From Alphaproteobacteria bacterium (GTDB lineage: Bacteria > Pseudomonadota > Alphaproteobacteria > UBA8366 > Aestuariispiraceae): 64,000 nucleotides of DNA. Below the pieces are notes generated by a model, which was not told the DNA's origin, searched no databases, and saw only the letters and a program-made list of their open reading frames with translations. Both the position numbers and the translations under genes were made by a program. The first letter of the stretch is position 1; the number at the start of each line of letters is the position of its first letter. Location: contig JANSXE010000002.1 in the NCBI GenBank assembly GCA_024743195.1, positions 428,136 to 492,135 of the forward strand. The letters run 5' to 3'. Below, one piece after another: positions 54,576 through 63,838 of this stretch.

Positions 54576-55253
54576 GTGCCGGACCGAAAAGAATCGGAAG
54601 CGGATCATCAGACCCGCGAGGAGGCGCGCGCGCAGAGCGGCGAGGCGGCGCCGGCGCTGGCGCTCTCCGGCGGCGGCGAGGGCGCCTCGAAGCTCGGCCG
54701 CGACGATTGGGTGCGCGCCGCCTACGCGATGCTGGCGGAGGGCGGCGCCGCCTCGCTCAGCGTGGAGCGGCTGGCGGCCCGGCTCGGCGTCACCAAAGGC
54801 AGCTTCTACTGGCACTTCAAGGATCGCGCCGATCTGCTCGACGCCTTGCGGCGGCGCTGGACGCAGCAGCTGGTCATCACGCGCGTCGAAGCCGCCGGCG
54901 GCGCGCCGGAGGAGAAGGTCGCGCATCTGCTCGACATCGTCGTGCGCTCGACCCGCCAGCGCCGCGGCGGCTCGCTCGAACTCGCGATGCGCAGTTGGGC
55001 GCGCCGCGATGCGGAGACCGCCCGCGTGGTCGAGGCGGTCGATCAGGAGCGGCTCGACTACACCGCCGGGCTGTTCCGGCAGATCGGCTTCGACCCGGAG
55101 GAGGCGGAGGCGCGCGCCTTCCTGCTCTACGCCTACGTCTTCTCACAGGGCGTCTTCACCTTCATGGAGGAGAAGGCCCTGCTCGCACGCATCCACGCGC
55201 TCTGCCGTCGCCGCATCGCCGAGCCGGAAGACGGCGCCCGCGCCGCGGAGTAG
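54576..55253 (+). CDS. TetR-family transcriptional regulator
   Basis: The 225-residue repressor has a helix-turn-helix LSVERLAARLGVTKGSFYWHF (61-81, shown in part) followed by KDRADLLDAL, the classic TetR pattern. An unusual acidic and Gly-rich arm of 40 residues precedes it. It starts at GTG 54576. The helical C-terminal domain probably binds an acyl-CoA or free acid, given the divergent acyl-CoA synthetase operon. Two dyads in front of the gene are likely operators. Confidence 0.92.
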   Translation: MPDRKESEADHQTREEARAQSGEAAPALALSGGGEGASKLGRDDWVRAAYAMLAEGGAASLSVERLAARLGVTKGSFYWHFKDRADLLDALRRRWTQQLVITRVEAAGGAPEEKVAHLLDIVVRSTRQRRGGSLELAMRSWARRDAETARVVEAVDQERLDYTAGLFRQIGFDPEEAEARAFLLYAYVFSQGVFTFMEEKALLARIHALCRRRIAEPEDGARAAE

Positions 55254-55283
55254 TCGGTGTGGGGGGAGGCGGCGGCGCGTCCT

Positions 55284-56639
55284 TCAGGGCAGGGCGAAGC
55301 CGCGCTCGGGCGCGCTCGGGTCGGCCAGCCGGAGCGGCGCGCCGGTGCGCCGGAAGCCGTCCCCGTCCCAGAGCGCCTGCTCCTCCGAGGCGCCGAACCA
55401 GCCGGGGCCGACGGCCGGCCCGCGCAGGCAGAGCCCGCCGTCGCGCGCGCCGTAGGCCCGCGCCGACAGGCCGGGCAGCGGGACGTAGCCGGGGCTCGCG
55501 CCGGCGGCCCGATCGGCGAGCGACTCGGCGCGTCGCACCAGCGCCGGCCCCGCCGTCTCCGCCAGCGACAGGGAATCGAGCAGCGCGATCCGCTCCCCCC
55601 GGGTGCGCCGGCCGAAGGCGTCGAGCCGCCGGGCCAGGGCCGGGTCCGCCGGCCGGTCGAGCACCCAGACCGCCTCCAGCCGCGAGGCCAGATGGTCGGC
55701 CAACAACTGGTCGGCCGCCGCCGCGTCCAAGAGATGGTCGAGCGCCGCCGCCGGCTCGGCGATCAGCGTCGGGCCGGTCTCGCCGGAAGCCTTGAGGAGG
55801 GCGGCGATCTCGCCCCGGCGCGACTGGCCGGCGTGCAGGATCAGCGTGCCGCCGACCGCCAGCGCGAGGCGCTTGGCCGCCCCGGCGCCCATCGGATCCA
55901 AGGGATCGCCCGAACTCAACACCACCATGTGGCGGGTCGCCGCGAAGGGCCAGGCGGCCAGCAGGGCCGCCGTCGCCGCCGCCGCCGATCGCCGCGAGAC
56001 GATCACCGAATGCGGCGAGGGCGAGCGCTGCGCCGCCGGATAGAGCGCATAGGGCCGGTCTGGCGGCGTGCGCTCGCGCGCCTCCATGATTTCGATCGTG
56101 GCGCGGGTCAGCGCGATCCGCTCCACCCCGCGGACGCCGATCACGGTTTCGGGCCGGCCGGCGCCGGTGGTCTCCAGAATGTCGCTGACCGCCTGCGCCG
56201 CGCGCCCGTCCAGGCCGTAGACCAGACCGGGCCCCGATTCGGCGGCCAGACGCGCCGGCGTGCGCGGCGCGATCGCGGTCGGCACCCCCGCCTTGACCGC
56301 GCCGAGATGCATCAACAGCGCCGCCGGCTCTCCCGGTCCGTGGATCATGACCGGTCGGTCGGGGCCGAGAGCGCGGTCGATCAGCGCCTGCGCCACCCCG
56401 TCGGTCAGGCCCGCCGCCTCGTCGAAGCTCAGCGTCAGGCCGGGGGCCACCAGAAACGGCCGGTCCGGGGTGCGCACCGCCGCGCAATCGAGCCATTCCG
56501 CCGCGGCGCCGAAGCTCGGCGGACGGTCCGGCAGCCCGGTCAGCGCCGGCGGCCCGTCCTCAAGCCGTTCCACCCGCAGCGCCGGCGGCGGCAGATCAAT
56601 CGGGGCGGTCGGGGTCGGTCCCTCCGCGTTCAACTCCAT
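55284..56639 (-). CDS. Degenerate AMP-binding protein, feruloyl-CoA synthetase-like
   Basis: The 451-residue protein resembles the N-terminal domain of feruloyl-CoA synthetases (WLDCAAVRTPDRPFLVAPG, LMHLGAVKAGVPTAIAPRTP, PGLVYGLDG). The adenylation P-loop expected near residues 198-212 reads ALYPAAQRSPSPHSVIV, so the SGSTG and lysine are gone. There is no recognisable acid-binding GYG-TE motif or hinge GD, and the protein is about 150 residues shorter than full enzymes. The frame is intact over 451 codons, so it is either a dead paralogue kept for another role or a decaying gene. ATG 56639 is chosen; the frame to 56960 runs into intergenic repeats. Confidence 0.65.
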   Translation of the reverse strand: MELNAEGPTPTAPIDLPPPALRVERLEDGPPALTGLPDRPPSFGAAAEWLDCAAVRTPDRPFLVAPGLTLSFDEAAGLTDGVAQALIDRALGPDRPVMIHGPGEPAALLMHLGAVKAGVPTAIAPRTPARLAAESGPGLVYGLDGRAAQAVSDILETTGAGRPETVIGVRGVERIALTRATIEIMEARERTPPDRPYALYPAAQRSPSPHSVIVSRRSAAAATAALLAAWPFAATRHMVVLSSGDPLDPMGAGAAKRLALAVGGTLILHAGQSRRGEIAALLKASGETGPTLIAEPAAALDHLLDAAAADQLLADHLASRLEAVWVLDRPADPALARRLDAFGRRTRGERIALLDSLSLAETAGPALVRRAESLADRAAGASPGYVPLPGLSARAYGARDGGLCLRGPAVGPGWFGASEEQALWDGDGFRRTGAPLRLADPSAPERGFALP

Positions 56640-56786
56640 CGCGCGTCCTTCCGGCTCTCGGCGGGTCGAGCGGCTCGGACGCCAGTCTAGCACGGCTCGG
56701 CGCGCCGCCCTACCGAAAGCGGCGGGCCGCGCGCCGGCCGCTGCGGACGCGCGACGTCCCCGACAAGTCTCGTCCGCGAGTCCGGC

Positions 56787-56895
56787 GTCATCCCGGACGG
56801 CCATCAGGTCGATCCGGGATCCAGGAGCGGCACGCGCCAAGCCTGAGCAATCCGCCCTGGCTCCCGGCTCTCCGCTGCGCTCCGGCCGGGATGAC
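56787..56895 (+). repeat. Dispersed palindromic repeat type 1, copy 1
   Basis: Outer arms GTCATCCCGG and CCGGGATGAC enclose ACGGCCATCAGGTCG, GATCCAGGAGCGG and CCTGGCTCCCGGCTCTCCGC. The whole can fold into a branched hairpin. It is followed 21 bases later by a second copy in the same orientation. Confidence 0.88.
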
Positions 56896-56916
56896 GGCGG
56901 TTGTGCGGCTGCTCCC

Positions 56917-57028
56917 GTCATCCCGGACGGCCGCAAGGCCGAGCCGGGATCCAGGAGCATCGCGCTCCCAACCGAGCGAGCGAGTCGCTCTGGATCCCGG
57001 GTCTCCGCTGCGCGTCGCCCGGGATGAC
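56917..57028 (+). repeat. Dispersed palindromic repeat type 1, copy 2
   Basis: Outer arms GTCATCCCGG and CCGGGATGAC, with nested GGATCCAG and CTGGATCC and an ACGGCCGCAAGGCCG side hairpin. It is the best-preserved copy in the window. The diverged copy at 16023-16135 is in the opposite orientation. Confidence 0.9.
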
Positions 57029-57107
57029 GCCCAGACAGTCTGAGACTGAATCGGGGGCGCCGAACACTCCGGGGCGCCGGCGGCTCGTCGATCCGTCGAC
57101 CTGGGTC

Positions 57108-58715
57108 TCAGGCGGCGTAGATGCCGGCTTTCTTCACATCGTCGGAGACGTGCGGTTCGAACTGCTGGAAGTTCTTCTCGAACAGGCCGCGCAGGTTGCG
57201 GGCGACCTCCTCGTAGCGCGCGCCGTCGGCCCAGGTGTGCTTGGGCTGCAGCACCTCGGCCGGGACGTCCGGGCAGTTCTCGGGGATGAAGAGGCCGAAA
57301 TTCTCGTCCCGCACCTTGGCGACCGAGGCCAGCTTGCCCTCGATCGCCGCGCGCACCATGGCCCGCGTGTGGTGGATCGACATCCGCTGGCCCTCGCCGT
57401 AGGAGCCGCCGGACCAGCCGGTGTTGACCAGCCAGCAGCGCGCGCCGGACTTGGCCATGCGCTCGCGCAGCATCTGGGCGTAGACCGTCGGATGGCGCGG
57501 CATGAAGGGCGCGCCGAAGCAGGTGGAGAAGGTCGCCTGCGGCTCGGTCACGCCGCGCTCCGTGCCGGCGACCCGCGCGGTGTAGCCGGACAGGAAATGG
57601 TACATCGCCTGCTCCGGCGTCAGCTCCGCGATCGGCGGCAGCACGCCGAAGGCGTCCGCGGTCAGCATGACGATGTTCTTCGGCTGGCCGCCGGCGCCGG
57701 CCGGCTCGATATTGGGGATGAAGTCGATCGGGTAGCTGGCCCGCGTGTTCTCGGCCAGCGCGCCGTCGTCCAGATCGAGCTCGCGCGTCTCCGGATCGAA
57801 GATCACGTTCTCAAGGATCGTGCCGAAGCGCCGGGTGGTGGCCCAGATCTCCGGCTCCATCTCCGGATTCAGCTTGATCACCTTGGCGTAGCAGCCGCCT
57901 TCGAAATTGAACACGCCCTCGTCCGACCAGCCATGCTCGTCGTCGCCGATCAGGCGGCGCGTGCCGTCCGCCGACAGCGTCGTCTTGCCGGTCCCGGACA
58001 GGCCGAAGAAGATCGCGACGTCGCCCGCCTCGCCGATATTGGCCGAGCAGTGCATCGGCAGGACGCCCTTGGCCGGCAGCAGGTAGTTCATCAGCGAGAA
58101 GACGGACTTCTTAATCTCGCCCGCATAGCGCGTGCCGCCGATCAGCACCAGGCGCTTGGCCAGGTTGAGCAGCACGAAGCACTCGGAATTCGTGCCGTCG
58201 CGCGCCGGCAGGGCGTTCAGGTGCGGCGCATGCAGGATGGTGAAGTCCGGCTCGTAGCCGCTCAACTCGCCCGGCGCGGGGCGGATGAACATGTTGCGCG
58301 CGAACAGGCTGTGCCAGGGGCTCTCGGAGACGACGCGCACCCGGATGCGGTGCGTCGGATCGGCGCCGGCGTAGAGATCCTGAACGAACAGGTCGCGGTT
58401 CTGCAGGTAGCTGGCGGTCAGCGCGTGCAGCCGTTCGAACCGCTCCTCCTCGATCGGCTTGTTCACCGCGCCCCACCAGATGTGGTCGCGGGTCTGCGGC
58501 TCGTCGACGATGAACTTGTCGTTCGGCGAGCGGCCGGTGTAGGCGCCGGTCTCGACCGTCAGCGCGCCGCCGACGGTGACGGTTCCCAGGCCGCGGCGGA
58601 TCGTCTCCTCATAGAGCGCTTCCGGTCCGAAGTTCCAATGCACCCGGCCCGCATTGACCAGCCCGTGATTGTCGAGGCCGAACGAACTGGATGACCCGAG
58701 ATCAGTCGACGCCAA
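57108..58715 (-). CDS. pckA: Phosphoenolpyruvate carboxykinase (ATP)
   Basis: The 535-residue gluconeogenic enzyme converts oxaloacetate to PEP. It has the P-loop GLSGTGKT (238-245), the metal/substrate lysine in YAGEIKKSVF (197-206), IGDDEHGW (257-264) and GAYTGRSPNDKF. The only start in good position is TTG 58713-58715, preceded by AAGGAGGAGGAAAG; no ATG follows for more than 140 residues. The strong ribosome site may offset the rare start. It is the usual length. Confidence 0.96.
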   Translation of the reverse strand: MASTDLGSSSSFGLDNHGLVNAGRVHWNFGPEALYEETIRRGLGTVTVGGALTVETGAYTGRSPNDKFIVDEPQTRDHIWWGAVNKPIEEERFERLHALTASYLQNRDLFVQDLYAGADPTHRIRVRVVSESPWHSLFARNMFIRPAPGELSGYEPDFTILHAPHLNALPARDGTNSECFVLLNLAKRLVLIGGTRYAGEIKKSVFSLMNYLLPAKGVLPMHCSANIGEAGDVAIFFGLSGTGKTTLSADGTRRLIGDDEHGWSDEGVFNFEGGCYAKVIKLNPEMEPEIWATTRRFGTILENVIFDPETRELDLDDGALAENTRASYPIDFIPNIEPAGAGGQPKNIVMLTADAFGVLPPIAELTPEQAMYHFLSGYTARVAGTERGVTEPQATFSTCFGAPFMPRHPTVYAQMLRERMAKSGARCWLVNTGWSGGSYGEGQRMSIHHTRAMVRAAIEGKLASVAKVRDENFGLFIPENCPDVPAEVLQPKHTWADGARYEEVARNLRGLFEKNFQQFEPHVSDDVKKAGIYAA

Positions 58716-59095
58716 GGCTTTCCTCCTCCTTGCACAGGGCCGGCCCCGCTCTCGCGGCGGGTGATGCGTCGGGCGCTCTCGGCCCCTGTCCGCTCCCGGC
58801 CCTGCAATCGCCGCGGGGCCCGGGCTGACCCCGCGCCGTCGTCGGCTCTCAACTGGCGGCCGCCGGCTTCGGGCGAAGCCGGCGAAACCGCGCCTACGAT
58901 CATGCGACGCCCGCGCCGCCCCGGTCGGGGCGACCGGCGGGTCGGCGCGCAGTATAGGGCGCGCGCCGTGCGTCTGGCCAGCCGCAGAGCGCGGCGGCCG
59001 GACAAGGCTGAATAGCGGGCGCGCCGCGGGCGATCAACCGATTCCGGGCGCGGCGGGGGCGTGGTGTGGCCAGGGCGGGGGCGCGCGCCGCCGTC
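58716..59095. other. Leader and intergenic region upstream of pckA
   Basis: About 380 bases without a supported gene between the HugZ-like gene and pckA, both on the minus strand. It should hold the pckA promoter. GCCGGCTTCG and CGAAGCCGGC (58863-58884) form a stable hairpin without a U-tract. No known riboswitch or clear promoter was recognised. Confidence 0.4.
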
Positions 59096-59836
59096 TCAGG
59101 CCGCGCGGGCGCGTTTGACGAGGCGGACGAGCTCCACCCGGGCGGCCTCCGCGTCGTGCGCGGGCTTGTCGAAGGCGAGGCGCGCGGTCTCGCCGCCGCG
59201 CCGCAGGTCGGCGCCCTCCGGGTCGACGCCGGTCAGCCGCCATCCGGCGCCGGCGCGGCCGAGCAGCCGGTTGGCGTAGAGCGCGACCGCGTCCGAATGA
59301 TCCTCGTTCATGTGCCGGACGACGTCCGTTTCGGCCGCCAGCAGGGGGGCCGCCGCCTCCGCGTGCGGGTAGAGGAGCCCGTCCGCCGCGTCGACCCAAT
59401 GGATGCGCCCGAAGCCGGCGACCAGATGCGCGCGCGCCGGCGTCAGACGATAGAGCGCGAAATCGCCGAAGCCGGCGTAAAGCGCCGCCGAGGGATGCCG
59501 CGCCACGTAGCGGGCCAGCAGCGCGTCGCGCTCCGCCCCGTCCGGGAGCCGCTCGATGCGCCCTTGCAGGCTGGCGCGCGCGCCGGTCAGCGGCTCCGCG
59601 AGGCCCGCCGTTGCGTCGATCAGCAGCGAGGCCCGCTGATCCGCCTTCAGGTTCTTCGTGTGGTCCGCAAGGTCGCTGATCAGCAGCAGCGGCCGCGCCG
59701 CGTGGTCGCAGGCGATCAGGACGAGCGAGCCGTAAGGCTCCCCCGTCTCGCTCAAGAGGGTGGCCAGCGTCGCCCGGTCGGCGGCCCGCGCCATATGGCG
59801 CACCGCCGCGCCGACGTCCTGCCTGTCATGCGCCAT
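59096..59836 (-). CDS. HugZ-family haem/FMN-binding protein (pyridoxamine 5'-phosphate oxidase-like)
   Basis: The 246-residue protein has an N-terminal split-barrel flavin domain (ATLLSETGEPYGSLVLIACD, KADQRASLLID) and a C-terminal DUF2470 domain (HMNEDHSDAVALYANRLLG). This layout is found in HugZ-type haem oxygenases and in many alphaproteobacterial FMN-binding proteins of unknown role. GFGRIHWVDAADGL is typical. No haem-uptake genes are nearby. Confidence 0.87.
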   Translation of the reverse strand: MAHDRQDVGAAVRHMARAADRATLATLLSETGEPYGSLVLIACDHAARPLLLISDLADHTKNLKADQRASLLIDATAGLAEPLTGARASLQGRIERLPDGAERDALLARYVARHPSAALYAGFGDFALYRLTPARAHLVAGFGRIHWVDAADGLLYPHAEAAAPLLAAETDVVRHMNEDHSDAVALYANRLLGRAGAGWRLTGVDPEGADLRRGGETARLAFDKPAHDAEAARVELVRLVKRARAA

Positions 59837-59870
59837 ATCCGTCCCCGCTCCAAAGCGCGTCCGGCGGCCG

Positions 59871-60500
59871 TCAGGGCGCCAGAAAGGCGCCCATATGCGC
59901 GCGGATGTTGGCGCTCATCTGGCGGTCCAGGTCGCCCGCCAGCTTCTCGGTCATCTCGTACCAGAGCGCCTCGCGTTCATTGAGCGTCAGGCCCTCCGGC
60001 GCGGTGCGGCTGCGGCTGACCTCCGCGGTCGTCTGGGCGGCGATTCCGCGGTTCGCGTCTTCCGCGGAGAGCTCGACGAAAAACCGGGCCTCGTATCTCT
60101 CGGCCTGATCGGTGGTGAAGAGGCCGGTGACGCCCTCGGTCTTGTCCAGCGGGCGTTCGACCACGCTGGCGTCGAGGATGCGCACCGTCGCGCGGCCCGA
60201 CGATCCGACCGCGCGCAGCCGGTCGACGGCCCAGCGCGCGGCGGTGTCCAGGGGGCTCACCGGGAACTCGACCTCCACATTGGGCGGCTGGGCGGTCGGC
60301 CGATAGACCCGCACCACCTCGATCTCCGCCACGTCCAGCGCGATCTGCGCCTGATGCGCGAAGGTGATGTCGGCGTAGCGCGGCGTCTCGACCCGCGTCT
60401 CGCAAGCGGCGAGCGCGACGACGGCGAGGACCAGGCAGGCCAGGCGCGTGACGAGACGGGCCCAAGGGAGGGGCGAGAGACGAGAGGTCGCGGCGCTCAT
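59871..60500 (-). CDS. Putative lipoprotein of unknown function
   Basis: The 209-residue protein has a lipoprotein signal (LACLVLAVVALAAC, lipidated C33). The mature part has a strand-rich start (YADITFAHQAQIALDVAEIEVV) and a long C-terminal helix (REALWYEMTEKLAGDLDRQM). It is a recurrent neighbour of hslO in related genomes as far as I recall. Its ATG overlaps the hslO stop by 4 bases, so it is co-translated with that gene. Confidence 0.8.
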   Translation of the reverse strand: MSAATSRLSPLPWARLVTRLACLVLAVVALAACETRVETPRYADITFAHQAQIALDVAEIEVVRVYRPTAQPPNVEVEFPVSPLDTAARWAVDRLRAVGSSGRATVRILDASVVERPLDKTEGVTGLFTTDQAERYEARFFVELSAEDANRGIAAQTTAEVSRSRTAPEGLTLNEREALWYEMTEKLAGDLDRQMSANIRAHMGAFLAP

Positions 60501-61462
60501 TGTCCCGCCTCCGCCCGCTCGTCGGCGAGCGCGGACTCGAAGGCGTCCAGGTCGGCGTCGCTGAAGCGTTCGCTTCGGTTGCAGAATTGACAGGTGACCT
60601 CCACCGTTCCGTCCTCCAGCTTGAGGTCTGCGAGCTCGTCGCGCCCCAGGGCGACGAGCATGCGGCCCGAGCGCTCGCGCGAGCAGCGGCAGGAATCGTC
60701 CAGGCGCCGCGGTTCGAACACCCGCACCCCGTCCTCGTGGAACAGGCGGAACAGCAGGGCGTCCGGCGTCAGGCCGGGGTCGAGCAGCTCGGCCTCCTTG
60801 GCCGTCGCCATCAGGACGACCGCGCGCCGCCAGTCGTCCTCCGTCTCCTCGGCCGCCCGGGCGCCGACTCCGCCCTCCTCCGGCAGCCGCTGAACGCACA
60901 GGGTGGCGGCCCGCCAATGGCCGTCGCGCCCCTTGCCCGCGGCCAGCTTGACCGCGGAGGCGAACTGCTCCGACTGCTCGAAATAGTGATGCACGCAATC
61001 CTCCAGCGTGCCGCCGGACAGCTCCACGACGCCCTGATAGCGCTCCATGTCCGGACCCTGATCGACGGTGAAGGCCAGATAGCCGCCGCCCAGGAGTTTC
61101 GGGACCGGCGCGTCGCCGATCGCCGCCTCGGGCGGCGTCTCGCCGGTCACCTGGGCGAAGCCGCGCACGGCGCCGTCGGACGTCACGTCCGCGACCATCA
61201 TCGGCACCGGCCCGTCGCCCTTGGTCTGCAGCGTGAAGACCCCGTCATATTTCAACGCCCCGGCGAGCCCCGCGCCGAGCGCCAGGAACTCGCCCAGAAG
61301 CTTCTTCACCGGGTCCGGATAGGGGTGGCGGTCGAGAATCCGGTCGATCGCCGCGCCGAGCCGGACCAGACGGCCGGTCACGCCGGAGGCGTCGATCAGG
61401 AAGGGCTGGACGCAATCGTCCGTGAGCGCGGGCGCCGACTGGGCCGTCATGGCGGAATCCAT
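60497..61462 (-). CDS. hslO: Redox-regulated chaperone Hsp33
   Basis: The 321-residue cytoplasmic chaperone is activated by oxidation. The zinc-binding switch is C258-x-C260 and C291-x-x-C294, separated by 30 residues as expected. The N-terminal domain has GETPPEAAIGDAPVPKLLGG and YFEQSEQ motifs of the family. The start at 61462 gives MDSAMTAQ; an ATG four codons downstream (61450) is equally possible. It follows argF after 60 bases on the same strand. Confidence 0.96.
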   Translation of the reverse strand: MDSAMTAQSAPALTDDCVQPFLIDASGVTGRLVRLGAAIDRILDRHPYPDPVKKLLGEFLALGAGLAGALKYDGVFTLQTKGDGPVPMMVADVTSDGAVRGFAQVTGETPPEAAIGDAPVPKLLGGGYLAFTVDQGPDMERYQGVVELSGGTLEDCVHHYFEQSEQFASAVKLAAGKGRDGHWRAATLCVQRLPEEGGVGARAAEETEDDWRRAVVLMATAKEAELLDPGLTPDALLFRLFHEDGVRVFEPRRLDDSCRCSRERSGRMLVALGRDELADLKLEDGTVEVTCQFCNRSERFSDADLDAFESALADERAEAGQ

Positions 61463-61522
61463 CTGCAGAAGGGAGAGCCGTGCTCCCGCAATATAGGCGA
61501 CGCCGGCGCGGCTTTCACCCCG

Positions 61523-62440
61523 TCAGCCGTCGGCGGACTCGTCCAGGCACCAGAGCAGCACCCCCTTCTGGGCGTGCAGCCGGTTCTCCGCCTCGTCCCA
61601 GACGACGGAGTGCGGGCCGTCGATGACGCCGCCCGTCACCTCCTCGCCGCGATGGGCGGGCAGACAATGCATGAAGATCGCGTCGTCCTTGGCCAGCGCC
61701 ATCAGCCGCTCGTCCACCTGATAGGGCTGCAGCTGGTTGTGGCGCACCGGCGCGTCGGGATCGCCCATCGAGACCCAGACGTCGGTGACGACGCAGTCGG
61801 CGCCCGCCGCCGCCTCGGCCGGGTCGTGCGTGATGCGCAGATCGCACCTTTCCTTGATCGCCCAGTCGACCACGTCGCGGGGCGGCTCCAGCTCCGGCGG
61901 GCAGGCGATCTTCAGCGTGAAGCGGAAGCGCGCGGCGGCGTGGATCCAGCTCGTCGCCATGTTGTTGCCGTCGCCGGACCAGGCGACGGTCTTGCCGGTG
62001 ATCGGCCCGCGATGCTGTTCGTAGGTCATCACGTCGGCCATCAGCTGGCAGGGATGGGTGCGGTCGGTCAGGCCGTTGATGACCGGCACGCTGGCGTGCT
62101 CCGCCAGCTCGAGGAGCTTCTCCTCCGCGGTGGTGCGGATCATGATCGCGTCGACATAGCGCGAGAGCACGCGCGCCGTGTCCGCGATCGTCTCGCCGCG
62201 GCCGAGCTGCGTCTCCGCCGGGGTCAGCACCACCACCTCGCCGCCGAGCTGCTTCACGCCGACGTCGAAGCTGACCCGGGTGCGGGTCGAGGGCTTCTCG
62301 AAGATGCAGGCCAGCACCTTGCCGTCGAGCGGCTTCGGCCCGCCCGGCCGGCGCGCGCGCGCCGCGTTGCCGCGGTCCAGCATGTCGCGCAGGGTCGCCT
62401 CGTCGAACCGGTCGAGATCGAGGAAATGCCTAGGCCGCAT
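61523..62440 (-). CDS. argF: Ornithine carbamoyltransferase
   Basis: The 305-residue enzyme makes citrulline from ornithine and carbamoyl phosphate. The carbamoyl phosphate site is STRTR (51-55); HPCQ, DVWVSMG and [13 protein letters not shown] are present. ATG 62440 lies 11 bases inside argD, and the longer frame to 62500 runs within argD, so MRPRHFLDL is the likely start. The overlap ensures coupled synthesis with ArgD. Confidence 0.97.
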   Translation of the reverse strand: MRPRHFLDLDRFDEATLRDMLDRGNAARARRPGGPKPLDGKVLACIFEKPSTRTRVSFDVGVKQLGGEVVVLTPAETQLGRGETIADTARVLSRYVDAIMIRTTAEEKLLELAEHASVPVINGLTDRTHPCQLMADVMTYEQHRGPITGKTVAWSGDGNNMATSWIHAAARFRFTLKIACPPELEPPRDVVDWAIKERCDLRITHDPAEAAAGADCVVTDVWVSMGDPDAPVRHNQLQPYQVDERLMALAKDDAIFMHCLPAHRGEEVTGGVIDGPHSVVWDEAENRLHAQKGVLLWCLDESADG

Positions 62441-63641
62441 CGCGCGCCTCCTCCACCGCCTGGGCGGCGGCCTCCAGGATCGCGAGCGCCTCGTCCACAT
62501 GCGCGTCCTCGATGGTCAAGGGCGGCAGCAGGCGGATCACGTTCTCCGCCGCGCCGACGGTCAAGAGGCCGCGCGCGCGCAGGTCGGCGATCAGCTCGCC
62601 ATTCACCACGCCCTCGTCCCCGTTGCAGACGAGGCCCAGCATCAGCCCCGCCCCGCGCACGGAGGAAAACACCGTCGGATGCGCCGCGACCAGATCCTCG
62701 AGCTTGCCCCAGAGGCGCCGCGCCACCCGGTCGACGCCGTCGAGGAAGCCGTCTTCCAGCAGCACGTCCAGCACCGCATTGCCGACCGCCATGGCCAAGG
62801 GATTGCCGCCGAAGGTGGTGCCGTGCACGCCGGGGACCATGCCCTGGGCCGCATCGGTCGTCGCCAGGATGGCGCCCATCGGGAAGCCGCCGCCGATCCC
62901 CTTGGCGGTGGCCACCGCATCGGGCGCGATCCCGGCCCATTCATGCGCCCACATCTTGCCGGTCCGGCCGTTGCCGCACTGCACCTCGTCCAGGATCAGG
63001 AGCAGGCCGTACTCGTCGCAGGCCTGGCGCAGGTCGCGCATGAAGGCGAGGTCGGCCGGCCGGACGCCGCCCTCGCCCTGGATCGGCTCGACCAGGATCG
63101 CCGCCGTCTCCTGGCGGATCGCGTCGCGCACCGCGTTCATGTTGCCGAAGGGGACGCTGTCGAAGCCTTCGACCTTGGGGCCGAAGCCCTCCAGATACTT
63201 CGGATTGTTGGCGGCCGAAATGGTCGTCATCGTGCGGCCGTGGAAGGCGCCCTCGCAGGTGACGATGCGCCATTTCTGCGGGTCGCCCTTCACATGGTGA
63301 TGGCGCCGGGCGAGCTTGATCATCCCCTCCAGCGCCTCCGCGCCGGAATTGCAGAAGAAGACGACGTCGGCGAAGGAGCTCGCGCACAGCCGCTCGGCCA
63401 GCCGCTCGCCCTCCGGGATGCGGTAGAGATTGGCGACGTGCCAGAGCTTCTCCGCCTGCTCGGTGAGCGCCTTGACCAGATGCGGGTGCGCGTGGCCCAG
63501 CGCGTTGACGGCGATCCCGGCGTAGAAATCGAGATAGCGGCGCCCGTCGCGATCCACCAGATAGACGCCCTCGCCGCGCTCGAAGGCGATGTCGCTGCGC
63601 GCGTAGGTGTTCATCAGATGGGCGCCGGCTTGCGCACTCAT
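62430..63641 (-). CDS. argD: Acetylornithine aminotransferase
   Basis: The 403-residue fold type I PLP enzyme acts in arginine (and possibly lysine) synthesis. D218 ([15 protein letters not shown]) and the Schiff-base lysine K247 ([14 protein letters not shown]) are present; [15 protein letters not shown] and GAFHGRT are family marks. ATG 63641 follows AAGGAAGC. It starts the argD-argF-hslO-lipoprotein operon. Confidence 0.97.
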   Translation of the reverse strand: MSAQAGAHLMNTYARSDIAFERGEGVYLVDRDGRRYLDFYAGIAVNALGHAHPHLVKALTEQAEKLWHVANLYRIPEGERLAERLCASSFADVVFFCNSGAEALEGMIKLARRHHHVKGDPQKWRIVTCEGAFHGRTMTTISAANNPKYLEGFGPKVEGFDSVPFGNMNAVRDAIRQETAAILVEPIQGEGGVRPADLAFMRDLRQACDEYGLLLILDEVQCGNGRTGKMWAHEWAGIAPDAVATAKGIGGGFPMGAILATTDAAQGMVPGVHGTTFGGNPLAMAVGNAVLDVLLEDGFLDGVDRVARRLWGKLEDLVAAHPTVFSSVRGAGLMLGLVCNGDEGVVNGELIADLRARGLLTVGAAENVIRLLPPLTIEDAHVDEALAILEAAAQAVEEARDAA

Positions 63642-63838
63642 GATCCCGCTTCCTTCTCGTCTGGCGGTTTCGTTGTCTGTCGTCGGAATCCCCGGAAATT
63701 CGGGAAAGGCGGACAGTGCCCAGGAAGCCGGCCCGCGTCAATCGCCCGCCGCCGGCGGGGTCGTGCCGCGCGAGCCGATCGCTCGCTCTGCTCCATGACG
63801 GCGCCTCCTCTCCCGTCTCGACCATAGGAGACATCCCC

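Larger units (their letters stand above)
56640..57107. other. Repeat-containing region between the AMP-binding gene and pckA
   Basis: This 468-base stretch has no supported gene. Two tandem copies of palindromic repeat type 1 (56787-56895, 56917-57028) fill about half of it. It lies after the pckA stop, so the hairpins could also end pckA transcription or protect its mRNA. The promoter of the AMP-binding gene must lie close to 56640. Confidence 0.6.
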
